Source: CAVXYG01 sp963706835
Lineage (GTDB): Bacteria; Actinomycetota; Actinomycetes; S36-B12; GCA-2699445
Direction: 5' to 3'
Assembly (NCBI GenBank): GCA_963706835.1
Contig: CAVPOB010000015.1
Location: 1 to 64,000 of the forward strand
DNA length: 64,000 nt
The notes below the pieces were generated by a model that saw only the letters and a program-made list of their open reading frames with translations, was not told the origin of the DNA and made no database searches. Of this stretch, positions 19,235 to 30,171 are shown piece after piece. Every line of letters begins with the position of its first letter. The stretch's first letter is position 1. Made by a program: the position numbers and the translations under genes.

Positions 19235-20209
19235 CTACGCGACGCAGGGAAGGTCGGCGAGCGTGCGCAGCGCTTCGCGGTCCGGGGCACCGATCGAGCG
19301 GCTCTCCACCGCGATCTCGGGAATCATGATCGACTCCTCGTCCTCGGTGTGCGCCAACCCCAGCGCGTGGCCGAGCTCATGGATGTACAACTGCAGCCGG
19401 CGCTGCTCGGTCGGCAGGCTGGTGGCGATATCCGGCGCGTCGATGATCACGTAGCCGGACTCGGCCCGACCGTCCTGTTCTGTGCCACCGCCGGCGAGTA
19501 CTGTCAGGCCGCCGTACCCCGCGGTTGCGCCCTGCAGCACATCGGCGGCATGGCTGGCCGCCACCGTGCCGGGAGCGCCGCCGTAGGTGATCGCGATGGC
19601 GAACGGGGGCACGTCGGCCACGTCCACGACGGCGCTGCCATCCCCGGCGCCGATCGAGGCGTCGCCGGCATCGGTCAGCCGATAGGCGCCGCCGCTGGCA
19701 GCGGTCCAGGCAGCAGCGGCATGCACCCAGAGTCGGCGCTCCACGGCTGCGTCGAGCCCTGCAGCCGCAGCCTGGGTCACGTCGAACACCAGCGGGATGG
19801 TCCCGGTGCACCAGCGGCCGGGCAGCTGCGAGGGCTCGCCGGGGATGAGGAAGGGGTCGCGGTCGGCGAGGCGACCTTCGAAGTCGGCGATCGGGCTGCC
19901 TGCCGTCGGCGGTGAGGGCCGAATCGCCCGGCCGGGATCGGTGAGCGGGGCCATCGTGCGATCGAGCAGGTCGTCGACGGCGGTCACGGCGTCGATCGCG
20001 AGCTTGGCCAGCCGCTGCAGGATGGATGGCTGCGGGGGAAGGTCCTCAGCGCCTTCCCGGGACGGCGCGGCCGCGGCCTGGGCGGAGCATGTCCGGTCTG
20101 CGCAGGATTCCGTCGGCGGCATTCCGGAAGGCAGCGCGAAGCCTGCCACCGCTGCTACTGCAGCCAGTCCGGCACCGACTCGGCGCGGCACACCCACGAC
20201 TCGCCTCAA
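19235..20209 (-). CDS. Secreted matrixin-like zinc metalloprotease
   Basis: 324-residue exported protease. The N-terminus (RRVGAGLAAVAAVAGFALPSG) is a signal peptide. The catalytic motif IHELGHALGLAHTEDEES matches HExxHxxGxxH, with a downstream Met-turn (SIMIPE). Residues 150-250 form the matrixin-like beta domain. Cysteines at the N- and C-termini may form a disulfide. There is no recognisable Cys-switch propeptide, but 120 low-complexity residues precede the catalytic domain. Convergent with the HAD gene, 10 bases apart. Target unknown, probably extracellular protein. Confidence 0.85.
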   Translation of the reverse strand: MRRVVGVPRRVGAGLAAVAAVAGFALPSGMPPTESCADRTCSAQAAAAPSREGAEDLPPQPSILQRLAKLAIDAVTAVDDLLDRTMAPLTDPGRAIRPSPPTAGSPIADFEGRLADRDPFLIPGEPSQLPGRWCTGTIPLVFDVTQAAAAGLDAAVERRLWVHAAAAWTAASGGAYRLTDAGDASIGAGDGSAVVDVADVPPFAIAITYGGAPGTVAASHAADVLQGATAGYGGLTVLAGGGTEQDGRAESGYVIIDAPDIATSLPTEQRRLQLYIHELGHALGLAHTEDEESIMIPEIAVESRSIGAPDREALRTLADLPCVA

Positions 20210-20332
20210 CTCGCTCTGGGCGGAGCCCGCGCTCCGCCCTCCTCCCCCACACTGTCGGGGAGTCCGCGCAGGGGCTCCACTGGGGCGGCCGTTGTCACCC
20301 GATAGGCCTAGCCTGCACCCTGCAGCAGGCGG

Positions 20333-21129
20333 CTACGGCAAGTCGGCGGCCAGTTGCTGGGCCTGGGCGGCGCCGGCACCGACCGCTGCGGCGAACCAGG
20401 TCAGCCATGCCGCCATCCCCTCTGGCGATCCGGAGGCGTACTCGCGCAGCGCCCGCACGTACTTCGACCGGCCCAGGGCCAGCAGTCCCGCCTCCGGGAT
20501 GGTGAGCAGGTCGGGGTCCAGCCCCCGGGCTGCCAGCGCCAGACGCACGGTGGCCCGCGCAACGGGACCCGAGGCGTGCCGAAAGGGTCGCAGCACGGCG
20601 AGCTCGCCGTGCACGACACCGGCGGCGACGATCGCCGGGGCCGACGACGGCGCCACGATCACGTCGGCCAGTCCGGTCAGCCGCTGTCTGGCATCCATGG
20701 CCAGCGGCACTCCGCCGAGGCGCAGCGGATCCTCCGCCTCGGAGTCGGCCCGGGGCCGGCCCACCTCGGGCTCCGGGGCCGAGCCGGCCACGAGCAGCGT
20801 GTTCATGCGGGCCCAGGCCTGCAGCGGCGAGCGAGCGTAGATGTCGACCAGATCCGGCAATTGCACGGTCATCGCCACGACCCGGGCGATGCGGCTCGCC
20901 CATCGGCGATGCATCGATCTCGCCGGCGAGCACGATTCGAACGGCATCTCGGCCCCGTCCATGGCCGCGTTGGCCCAGGCGCCGCGCAGCGCGGACTGCC
21001 GGGCCAGTTCGGCGCCCACCGACCGCGCGTGCCGATCCCACAGCAGAGCGTCAACGGCCGCCCGGCCTCCTCGGCGGCCGCGGCAACGCCGGGCAACTCG
21101 GCCAACTGCGCCAGCACATCGGTGGGCAT
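20333..21129 (-). CDS. Degenerate Fic-fold-like protein (Rv3662c type), frameshifted
   Basis: Conserved actinobacterial protein located as in mycobacteria between the HAD gene and acs. Starting at ATG 21129 (MPTDVLAQLAELPGVAAA), the frame changes near 21065 and between 20945 and 20890, then runs cleanly to 20333. The C-terminal half contains VVHGELAVLRPFRHASGPVA, which aligns in layout with the Fic motif (H-P-F-x-x-G-N-G-R) but lacks the catalytic His and the GNGR anion hole, so AMP-transfer activity is not expected. Role unknown. The family assignment is inference from motif spacing and gene order. Confidence 0.6.
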
Positions 21130-21216
21130 GCCCCCGACGGTACCGAGGCGATCCTCACACGAGCCCACCGGTATCGACTACCCTCGTCGGCACGACCGGC
21201 CACCCGAAGGAGACCC

Positions 21217-23169
<1,953 letters not shown>

Positions 23170-23179
23170 CCGTCGCGGT

Positions 23180-23219
23180 GAAGCGTCGGGCGCCGGGAAT
23201 GCACGGCGCCCGACGCTTC
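23180..23219 (+). terminator. Terminator hairpin after acs
   Basis: Perfect 16-bp stem (GAAGCGTCGGGCGCCG and its complement) with an 8-base loop starting 11 bases after the acs stop. No T-run. Confidence 0.88.
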
Positions 23220-23274
23220 GGCGGGGCAGGTTGGCTAGGCTCAGCCCGACAGCACGGCGCCGACGAGGGGAGGG

Positions 23275-24620
23275 GTGGTGGACAAGCCGACAACTCCGTC
23301 GCCGAGCGGCGACGAGCCGGTCACCGAGGTCTTCGAACGTCCCACGTTGAGCCAGCGGCAGTGGCTGCTGCGGGCGCTGCGGGACGAGACGGTCGGCGGC
23401 ATCCTGCTGCTGATCGCGGCAGTCGCTGCCCTGATCTGCGCGAACTCTGGGCTCTACGACTGGTACTTCGATCTGGCCACCACCAAGATCGGTCCGGAGA
23501 TCAACCTCGGGCCGATCCACCTCGACCTCCACATCAGCGTCGCGCATTGGGCCGCGGACGGCCTGCTGGCCATCTTCTTCTTCGTGGCCGGGGTGGAACT
23601 GCACCACGAACTGCGGCTGGGCACCTTGGCGAACCCGGCCAAGGCGGCGGTGCCGCTGATGGCAGCGATCGGCGGCATGGTGGTGCCGGCGCTCTTCTAC
23701 GCGATGGTCAACGTGGTTGCGAGGATGGCGAGCCTTCTGGCTGGGGCATCCCGATGGCCACCGACATCGCCTTCGCGCTGGCTGTGCTGGCGGTGGTGGG
23801 TCGAAACCTGCCCGTCGCGCTGCGGGCGTTCCTGCTGTCGTTGGCCGTCGTCGACGACCTCGGCGCCATCATCGTTATCGCGGTCTTCTACTCCAAGGGC
23901 TTCGACGCGACTTCCTTCGCGGTGGCGATCGTCCTGCTTGCGGTCTACGGCTGCTGCAGCGGCGGCGCTTCCGGGGCTGGCCGGTCTACGTGCTGCTGGC
24001 GGTCATCGCCTGGGCCTTCCTGCACGAGAGCGGGGTGCATGCCACGATCGCGGGCGTGGCGGCCGGCATGCTGACCCGGGTGGTGCCCGATCCGGGCGAG
24101 GAGGAATCGCCAGCACACCGAGCCGAGCACGTGGTGCGGCCGATCAGTGCGGGGCTGGCCGTCCCGCTGTTCGCGTTCTTCGCCGCCGGCGTCCGCTTCG
24201 TCGACTCCGATGCAGCCGACATCATCGGCAACCCGATCACCATCGGCGTGATGCTCGGCCTGGTCGTCGGCAAGCCGCTGGGGGTGGTGGCCACCGCGTG
24301 GCTGATGGCGAGGTTCACACGTGCCGAGTTGCCCCCCGAGATCCGATGGCGAGACATCACCACCGTCGGCCTGCTCAGCGGTATCGGCTTCACCGTGTCG
24401 CTGCTCATCGCGGAACTGGCCTTTGACGAAGGGGCCTTCGAGCTTCTCAGCGGCCAAGCTCGCGGTGCTGATGGCATCCACGCTCTCCGCGGTGCTGGCC
24501 ACCTTCGCCATCCTGCGGCGCAACCGCTTCTACCGCGCGGTGCATGCCGCTGAAGAGCAGCAATACACCCAGGAGCTGCAGGCAATCGCCGAGGGGGATG
24601 ATCGGCGCGGGGCCCAGTAG
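23275..24620 (+). CDS. nhaA: NhaA-type Na+/H+ antiporter, frameshifted
   Basis: Membrane antiporter exporting Na+ for H+. GTG at 23275 (or 23278) follows a GAGGGGAGG ribosome site. Key blocks: FFFVAGVELHHELRLG in helix 2, GWGIPMATDIAFALAVLAVV, and SLAVVDDLGAIIVIAVF with the two adjacent Asp residues that bind the ion. Later helices include GLLSGIGFTVSLLIAELAF. Frame shifts lie near 23715, 23955 and 24450; the order of all helices is preserved. The C-terminal cytoplasmic tail is short. TAGGCT at 23235-23240 could be its -10 box. Probably intact in the organism. Confidence 0.92.
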
Positions 24621-24722
24621 CCGCTGGTCGCTGCTGGCAATCGCCACCGCCCGCCCCGTGGCCGCCGGTGACCCACTAGCCTGTCGTTGGAACCAACCGC
24701 AGTTCACCGTGTGGAGGCCCGG

Positions 24723-25178
24723 ATGAGCCAGGACAGCAAGCAGATCGGCGATCAGGTCACCCCTTCGATCCGGCAGCTCGTATCCGAGGTGGCCAAGGAC
24801 GCCAAGCACCTGGTCCAGGCGCAGTCCGAACTGGCCAAGGTGGAGCGCAAGGACACCCAGAAGCAGGCTGCCGCCACGGGTGGGCTCTTCGGCGTGGCAG
24901 CAGTGACCGGCGGGCTGGGCGGGCTGTTCCTGCTGGTGACGATCGCCTACGTCCTGGTCGCCCTCGGACTGCCGACATGGGCGGGATTCGGCATCGTCAC
25001 GCTGACATTGCTGCTGATCGCCGCGGTCGCGGGGCTGGTCGGCAAGAGCAAGGCGGGCAACATCAAGCCGTTCGTGGCGACGAAGCTGGAGTTGGAGCGC
25101 ACCAAGCAGGCGCTGTCCGGCGGAACCCCCGGCACCGATGTGGCGACTGCGCCGGGCACCTTGCCGCAGCAGCGCTGA
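24723..25178 (+). CDS. Holin-like phage-superfamily membrane protein (Rv3669 type)
   Basis: 151-residue protein of the actinobacterial holin/Act-superfamily 3 type (PF07332-like). An amphipathic N-terminal helix (SIRQLVSEVAKDAKHLVQAQ) is followed by two membrane helices (residues about 55-80 and 85-105) and a charged tail. Despite the family name it is a core genome gene in actinobacteria, not a prophage remnant. It lies three bases before the EphE-like gene and is probably cotranscribed with it. TAGCCT at 24676-24681 is a possible -10 box. Confidence 0.82.
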   Translation: MSQDSKQIGDQVTPSIRQLVSEVAKDAKHLVQAQSELAKVERKDTQKQAAATGGLFGVAAVTGGLGGLFLLVTIAYVLVALGLPTWAGFGIVTLTLLLIAAVAGLVGKSKAGNIKPFVATKLELERTKQALSGGTPGTDVATAPGTLPQQR

Positions 25179-25181
25179 GCC

Positions 25182-26150
25182 GTGTCCGCCCACCCGGACC
25201 ATCCCACCCCCGAGGAGGCCGTGCGCGCCCCGGGTCCCTGGGAACACCGCAACGTGGCGGCCAACGGCGCCCGTTTCCACATCGCCGCCATGGGCACCGG
25301 ACCGGCGGTGCTGCTGGTGCACGGCTTCCCGACGTACTGGTACACCTGGCGCAAGCTGCTGCCGGTCCTGGCCGACGCGGGCTACCGGGCCATCGCGATG
25401 GACCTGCGCGGCTATGCCGGCACCGATCACACCCCGCGCGGCTACGATCCGTTCAGCCTCGCCGCCGATATCCGCGGTGTCATTCGCTCGCTGGGGCACA
25501 CCGGCGCCGCAGTGATCGGCCATGGCTGGGGGGCGTTCATGGCCTGGACGGCGGCGGCCCTGCATCCGGACACGGTGCAGGCCCTGGTCGCGGTGGCCAT
25601 GCCGCATCCGGTGCGGCTGCGCCACGCCATCACGCACGACCCCGAGCAGCGGCGGCTGTCGCGGTACGCCATGGGGTTCCAGGTCCCGCGGTCCCCCGAG
25701 CGACGCCTCCTCGCTGACGATGCCGCCAAGATCGAGCAGTACCTGCGCGAGTGGTGCGGTCCGGCAGGATGGCCGGACGAGGATGCGCTGTGGTACTTCC
25801 GACGCGCGTTCCAGTACCGCGCCACGGCGCACTGCGCACTGGAGTACCACCGTTGGGCCATCCGCTCAGTCCCGCGGCCGGACGGGGTTCGCTACGTGCA
25901 CCGGATGGAGCAACCGATCATCGCACCAGTGCTGCACCTCCAAGGCCTGGCCGATGGTGCCGTACTGCCGCGCAGCGCCGATGGCTCCGACGACTTCGTC
26001 ACAGGCGACTACCGTCGCGCAGACCTGCCGGGAATCGGCCACTTCATCCACGAGGAGGCCCCCGACACCTTCGCCGACCTGGTGATCCCGTGGCTGGAGC
26101 AGCACGCCCCGGCGCCGGTGGCCGCCGGAGCCGGCTGGTCGCAGCGCTAG
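25182..26150 (+). CDS. EphE-like alpha/beta hydrolase lacking the usual nucleophile
   Basis: 322-residue alpha/beta hydrolase of the epoxide-hydrolase clade, in the position of mycobacterial ephE (Rv3670). The oxyanion segment LLVHGFPTYWYTW, a cap domain (residues about 135-230), an acid candidate (GLADGAVLP) and the catalytic His (GIGHFIHEEAP) are all present. The nucleophile elbow, however, reads VIGHGWGAF: Gly115 (codon GGC at 25524-25526) sits where Asp or Ser is required. A single A-to-G change from GAC would explain it, either real loss of hydrolysis or a base error. GTG start at 25182. The 3' end overlaps the convergent marP-like gene by four bases. Confidence 0.85.
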   Translation: MSAHPDHPTPEEAVRAPGPWEHRNVAANGARFHIAAMGTGPAVLLVHGFPTYWYTWRKLLPVLADAGYRAIAMDLRGYAGTDHTPRGYDPFSLAADIRGVIRSLGHTGAAVIGHGWGAFMAWTAAALHPDTVQALVAVAMPHPVRLRHAITHDPEQRRLSRYAMGFQVPRSPERRLLADDAAKIEQYLREWCGPAGWPDEDALWYFRRAFQYRATAHCALEYHRWAIRSVPRPDGVRYVHRMEQPIIAPVLHLQGLADGAVLPRSADGSDDFVTGDYRRADLPGIGHFIHEEAPDTFADLVIPWLEQHAPAPVAAGAGWSQR

Positions 26151-27338
26151 TCGATCGGGACGCAGGGGCCAGTGGCGGCGGCACCATCGGTGGCCACCGT
26201 CGCGAGCACCTCGCGCACGGTCGGCCACGCTCAGGGCGTACCCGGTCTCCCCCTTGTGCTGCAGGGTCGCGGCGAAGGTGAGGCCGACCATCTCTCCGGC
26301 GTGGTTGAGCAGCGGCCCTCCGGAGTCACCGGGCATGACCGAACCGGCCAGCACCGCCACCGTGCGCTTGGCCCGGCCGGCCCCGTAGATGTCGGTGCTG
26401 GTGGCCTTCACCGTTCCACGGACGGTGGCCGGCTTGACCGCCTGCGGGCCGCCGTTGGGGAACCCAGCCACCGCGATCTGTTCGCCGCTGGCCGGATCCT
26501 GCCCCAACTCCACCGCCGGCAGGGTCAGGCCGGGCACCCGCAGCAGGGCCACGTCGAGCATCGGGTCGTAGAACACCGGCACCGAGCGCGCCCCCACCGC
26601 ATCGTCCTCGGCGAAGACGTAGGGGCGACTCATCCCTGCGACCACATGCGCATTGGTCATGACCAGTCCCTCGCCGACCACCACGCCGGAACCGGAAATG
26701 CCGGTCCCGCATTCGGTGTTGCCCGCCACCCGGACCACTGACACCTCGGCCACCCGCTCCGCCGCGGGGCTTGCCGGCCCGTCCGGCGGTGCCAGCCGCG
26801 GCACCGGGAGCAGCCCGAGCCCGGTGAAGACGCCGGCTTCCTCCAGTCCGGCCGTGGCCTCGAACTGCTGGAAGACGATCCCGGCGTCGGCGGGCAGCGT
26901 GCGGTCCAGTTGGAGGAGCACAGTACTGCCGCGCATCAGCGACGCCAACTGCACCGAGGACGGCGAGACCAACGTGAGTGCGGTGGCCAGCATCCACACC
27001 AGACCGAGGGCGAACCCGAGCGTGATCGCGGCGCCGCCGGCGCCATTGACGTGCCGCCACCGTGTCGCGATCACCGCCTCGTGCAGCGACCGCAGCGGTC
27101 GTGCCGCCAGCGCCTGGCCCAACAGGATCCCCGCCACGACGGCGAGCATGAGCACCAGTGCGCGCGACTCGCGGGACCACTCGCTGGCGGCTGCGGCCTG
27201 TCGGCCCAGCAGGAAGCCGGCCGCGCCACCGACCGCAACGGCCAGCATCGACACCACGGTGCTGGCCAGGCCCAGTCGCCACCCGAAGATGATCGCCAGC
27301 GCGGCCGCAGCCAGCAGCGCGGCGTCCAGGGCGTTCAT
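26147..27338 (-). CDS. MarP-like membrane serine protease
   Basis: Periplasmic trypsin-like protease tethered by an N-terminal CvpA/colicin V-like four-helix membrane domain (residues 1-125). The catalytic triad is visible: MTNAHVVAG (His), DPMLDVALLRV (Asp) and VMPGDSGGPLL (Ser). NTECGTGISGSGVV carries one Cys of the redox-regulated disulfide known in M. tuberculosis MarP (Rv3671c), where the protein maintains acid and oxidative resistance. One frameshift near 26225 (after SVAD) must be corrected to reach the expected end VREVLATVATDG and the stop at 26147. ATG at 27338 overlaps the stop of the nudix gene (ATGA). Confidence 0.92.
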
Positions 27339-28027
27339 CCGTCCCACCCGATCTCGGCGACGGGTGCGGGCTCCCAGGGCTGCTCCAGCCCCGCGGCGCT
27401 GAACATCCGGGCCAGCAGGCCCCCCGTGAAGCCCCAGATCAGCATGCCCCGGACCCGGAATCCGGGGCCGATGTAGCCGGAGGGGTGCCGTACCCGCACC
27501 CGGTTGGCGGGGTCGAGCAGTTCCGCCCACGGGATCCGGTGCACGGCCGAGACCTCCCGCTCGTCGCGCACCGACACCTCCGATGGCGAGCGCCACCAGG
27601 CCAGAACCGGGGTCACGACGAAGCCGGACGGCGGCAGCCAGAGCGCGGGAAGCGCCCCGAACACCTCCACGCCGGAGGGGTCCAGGCCCGTCTCCTCGTT
27701 GGCCTCGCGCAGCGCGGCAGCCTCCGGGCCGTCATCGGTGGGATCGACGGCACCACCGGGGAAGGCCGGCTGGCCGGCGTGCTGGCGCATGTCCTTGGCC
27801 CGCTCGATGATCAGCACATCCGGCCCGTCGCTGCCGTGCCCGAACAGCATGAGCACCGATCCGCGGCGCCCCCCGGTGGGCGGCGGCAGGAACAGCGACA
27901 ACTCCTCCGGCTGCACCCCGAGTGCGGCATGCACGATCGGCGCCAGCCAAGCCGGCGCACGCTCCAGCGCCTCCGGCAGCACCCAGCCGTCCCGGTCCCG
28001 GTCGGACAGCACCAGATCGCCGCTCAT
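27335..28027 (-). CDS. NUDIX hydrolase, CoA pyrophosphatase-like
   Basis: 230-residue NUDIX protein, orthologous in position to Rv3672c. The NUDIX box spans GGAVDPTDDGPEAAALREAN and continues EETGLD, matching GX5EX7REUXEEXGU. The preceding QHAGQPAFPGG resembles the UPF0035/CoA diphosphatase signature (LLTKRS...F-GG). Predicted to cleave CoA or related nucleotide diphosphates to 4'-phosphopantetheine and ADP. Overlaps marP downstream and tlpA upstream by four bases each, so all are one operon. Confidence 0.87.
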   Translation of the reverse strand: MSGDLVLSDRDRDGWVLPEALERAPAWLAPIVHAALGVQPEELSLFLPPPTGGRRGSVLMLFGHGSDGPDVLIIERAKDMRQHAGQPAFPGGAVDPTDDGPEAAALREANEETGLDPSGVEVFGALPALWLPPSGFVVTPVLAWWRSPSEVSVRDEREVSAVHRIPWAELLDPANRVRVRHPSGYIGPGFRVRGMLIWGFTGGLLARMFSAAGLEQPWEPAPVAEIGWDG

Positions 28028-28647
28028 GCGATCCCCAAGTGCTGCTCTGCCAGCGCGGCCCACTCCTGCGCCTCGGTGACAGCTCCGTCGTGGCGGTACA
28101 CCACCGTGCCGTCGGCCGCCACGAAGTACGTCACCGGGAGCCCGATCCAGCGCAAAGGGGCCCGGGTGGCCCCATCGGCGTCGACCACCGACGGGAACGG
28201 CATGGCCAGCTGCGACCACAGCGTCGCCGCGGCTTCGCCATCATCGAGGGCGTTCAGTCCCAGCACCGCGACCTCCCCGCCAGCATCTTCGGAGAACGAC
28301 GCTAGCGCAGGCAGTTCCGCACGGCATGGCCCGCACCAGGAGGCCCAGGCATTCAGGATCATCGGCGTTCCCCGTAGTCCGGACAGCCTCACCGGGTCGC
28401 CGGGCCCCAGGCACGGCAGGGTGGTGGGCGGCAGGCCCCGGGCAACCTCTGCTGCCCCGCTGCTGGTCGGGCATGGCGGCAGGGACGCCCGCAACTGGTC
28501 AGGAACCGCGCCGGACCCCGTCGCCGGGGCATCCTCGGTCGGTACCGGTTCGCTGCCCGCGCTCTGCGTGACATCGGACGGCGTCGAGCAGCCGGCCAGC
28601 ACCAGCGCGGCGGCGCAGACCAGCGGCACGGCACGGCGCAGCATCAT
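28024..28647 (-). CDS. TlpA/ResA-like thioredoxin lipoprotein
   Basis: 207-residue secreted redox protein. The signal peptide ends with the lipobox LVLAGC, so it is membrane-anchored by lipidation. A Pro/Ser-rich linker precedes the thioredoxin fold, whose active site is WASWCGPCRAELP; the cis-Pro loop is GLPVTYFV. Equivalent to Rv3673c. Likely reduces or isomerises exported disulfides, possibly supporting the neighbouring protease. Two adjacent ATGs (28647, 28644) are possible starts; the ATG at 28647 overlaps the nth stop. Confidence 0.9.
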   Translation of the reverse strand: MMLRRAVPLVCAAALVLAGCSTPSDVTQSAGSEPVPTEDAPATGSGAVPDQLRASLPPCPTSSGAAEVARGLPPTTLPCLGPGDPVRLSGLRGTPMILNAWASWCGPCRAELPALASFSEDAGGEVAVLGLNALDDGEAAATLWSQLAMPFPSVVDADGATRAPLRWIGLPVTYFVAADGTVVYRHDGAVTEAQEWAALAEQHLGIA

Positions 28648-29348
28648 GGGTCGACATCCTTCACCAGGCGGGCCGCCACCTCGGGGTCGGTGGGGCCGAT
28701 GCCGTCGCTGGGGCACCAGCGCGCCACCGGGCAGGCGCCGCAGGCCGGGCGACGGGCATGGCAGCGGCGCCTGCCGTGCCAGATGAGCACATGGGACAGC
28801 ATGGTCCACTCGGCCTTCGGGAACAGCGCCCCGACCTCGGCCTCCACCTTGTCCGGATCGGTCTGGGCCGTCCACCCCATGCGCCGCGACAGCCGGCCGA
28901 AGTGGGTGTCGACGGTGATGCCGGGGACATCGAAGGCATTGCCCAGCACGACGTTGGCCGTCTTGCGGCCCACCCCCGCAAGCGTGACCAGGTCCGCCAG
29001 CCGGCTGGGGATGTCGCCGCCGAACTGCTCGCAGACCGCTGCGGACATGCCCTGCAGCGATGCCGCCTTGTTCCGGAAGAATCCGGTCGAGGCGATGATC
29101 CGCTCCACATCCGCGCGCGGCGCGGCCGCCAGCGCCGCCGGGTCGGGGTAGCGGGCGAACAGCTGCGGCGTGACCATATTCACTCGGGCATCGGTGCACT
29201 GGGCGGACAGGATCGTGGCCACGAGCAACTCGAACGGGCTGGAGAAGTCCAACTCGCAGTGGGCGTCGGGGTAGGTGTCGCGCAGCACGCGATACATGCG
29301 GCGGGCACGGCGCTTTCGGGCCAGCGGGGTCTCCTCGGCGCCACTCAC
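28644..29348 (-). CDS. nth: Endonuclease III (DNA glycosylase/AP lyase)
   Basis: 234-residue base-excision repair enzyme removing oxidised pyrimidines. The helix-hairpin-helix LAGVGRKTANVVLG carries the catalytic Lys; ITVDTHFGRL has the catalytic Asp; and the C-terminal CHARRPACGACPVARWC is the [4Fe-4S] cluster loop (C-X6-C-X2-C-X5-C). GTG at 29348 was picked as start; an ATG at 29297 would also give a complete core. First gene of the nth-tlpA-nudix-marP operon, divergent from crp with 127 bases between. Confidence 0.93.
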   Translation of the reverse strand: MSGAEETPLARKRRARRMYRVLRDTYPDAHCELDFSSPFELLVATILSAQCTDARVNMVTPQLFARYPDPAALAAAPRADVERIIASTGFFRNKAASLQGMSAAVCEQFGGDIPSRLADLVTLAGVGRKTANVVLGNAFDVPGITVDTHFGRLSRRMGWTAQTDPDKVEAEVGALFPKAEWTMLSHVLIWHGRRRCHARRPACGACPVARWCPSDGIGPTDPEVAARLVKDVDP

Positions 29349-29475
29349 CGACCCAATACTAGTCGCGGCTGCGCCGGGCGCTGCTTCGGGACGCCGGACG
29401 GGCGGGCTGCGGCGCCTTCGCCCACCAAACGGCAGCACCGTAGGTCACACTGGAGTGGATTCCCAAGGAGGAAGA

Positions 29476-30153
29476 GTGGTCGACGACGTTCTCATGCAGG
29501 CGCCGCTGTTCTCCGCGCTCGATCCCGAATCGGCGGCCGCGCTACGCGCCGCCACCTCGGTGACACGGCTGGGCAAGGGCCAGGTGCTCTTCCACGAAGG
29601 CGAGCGCGGCGACCGGCTGTACGTCGTGGAAGAGGGCAAGGTGAAGCTGGGAACGACGTCCGGCGACGGCCGCGAGACGCTGCTGGCGGTGGTCGGGCCC
29701 GGCGAGATGATCGGCGAACTGTCCCTGTTCGACCCCGGTCCCCGCACCGCGACCGCCACCGCGCTCACCGAGACCGTCCTGCGGGGCCTGGGCCATGACG
29801 CGCTGCGGCCTTGGCTGGCCGGCCGCCCGGAGGTCGCCGAGCCGCTGCTGCGGGCGCTGGCCCGCCGGCTGCGCCGGACCAACGAGGCCATGTCGGACCT
29901 GGTGTTCTCCGATGTGCCCGGCCGGGTCGCCAAAGCGCTGGTCGACCTCGGCGAACGGTTCGGAGAGCCCGACGATGAGGGCCTGCGCGTCACCCACGAC
30001 ATGACCCAGGAGGAACTGGCGCAACTGGTGGGCGCATCCCGCGAGACCGTCAACAAGGCGTTGGCCGATTTCGCCCACCGGGGCTGGATCAAACTGGAGT
30101 CCCGGTCGGTCACCATCAAGGACCAGGACCGGCTGGTCCGGCGCGCCCGCTAG
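29476..30153 (+). CDS. crp: Crp/Fnr-family transcription regulator
   Basis: 225-residue cAMP-receptor-like regulator. GTG at 29476 has AAGGAGGA just upstream. The cyclic nucleotide pocket is MIGELSLFDPGPRTATATA, with Glu and Arg positioned to bind the ribose and phosphate of cAMP, as in GlxR/Rv3676. A long C-helix follows, then the winged HTH with QEELAQLVGASRETVNKAL as recognition unit. No Cys cluster, so not Fnr-like. Likely a global regulator of carbon and stress genes. Confidence 0.93.
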   Translation: MVDDVLMQAPLFSALDPESAAALRAATSVTRLGKGQVLFHEGERGDRLYVVEEGKVKLGTTSGDGRETLLAVVGPGEMIGELSLFDPGPRTATATALTETVLRGLGHDALRPWLAGRPEVAEPLLRALARRLRRTNEAMSDLVFSDVPGRVAKALVDLGERFGEPDDEGLRVTHDMTQEELAQLVGASRETVNKALADFAHRGWIKLESRSVTIKDQDRLVRRAR

Positions 30154-30171
30154 TACCGCGCCCACTGCGCA

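Noticed and set aside
24723..25178. Prophage holin
   Set aside because: No other phage genes nearby. The gene is syntenic core material in actinobacteria (Rv3669 position).
29349..29475. Crp self-regulation site between nth and crp
   Set aside because: Only a lone half-site-like TCACAC was seen; no full TGTGA-N6-TCACA palindrome.
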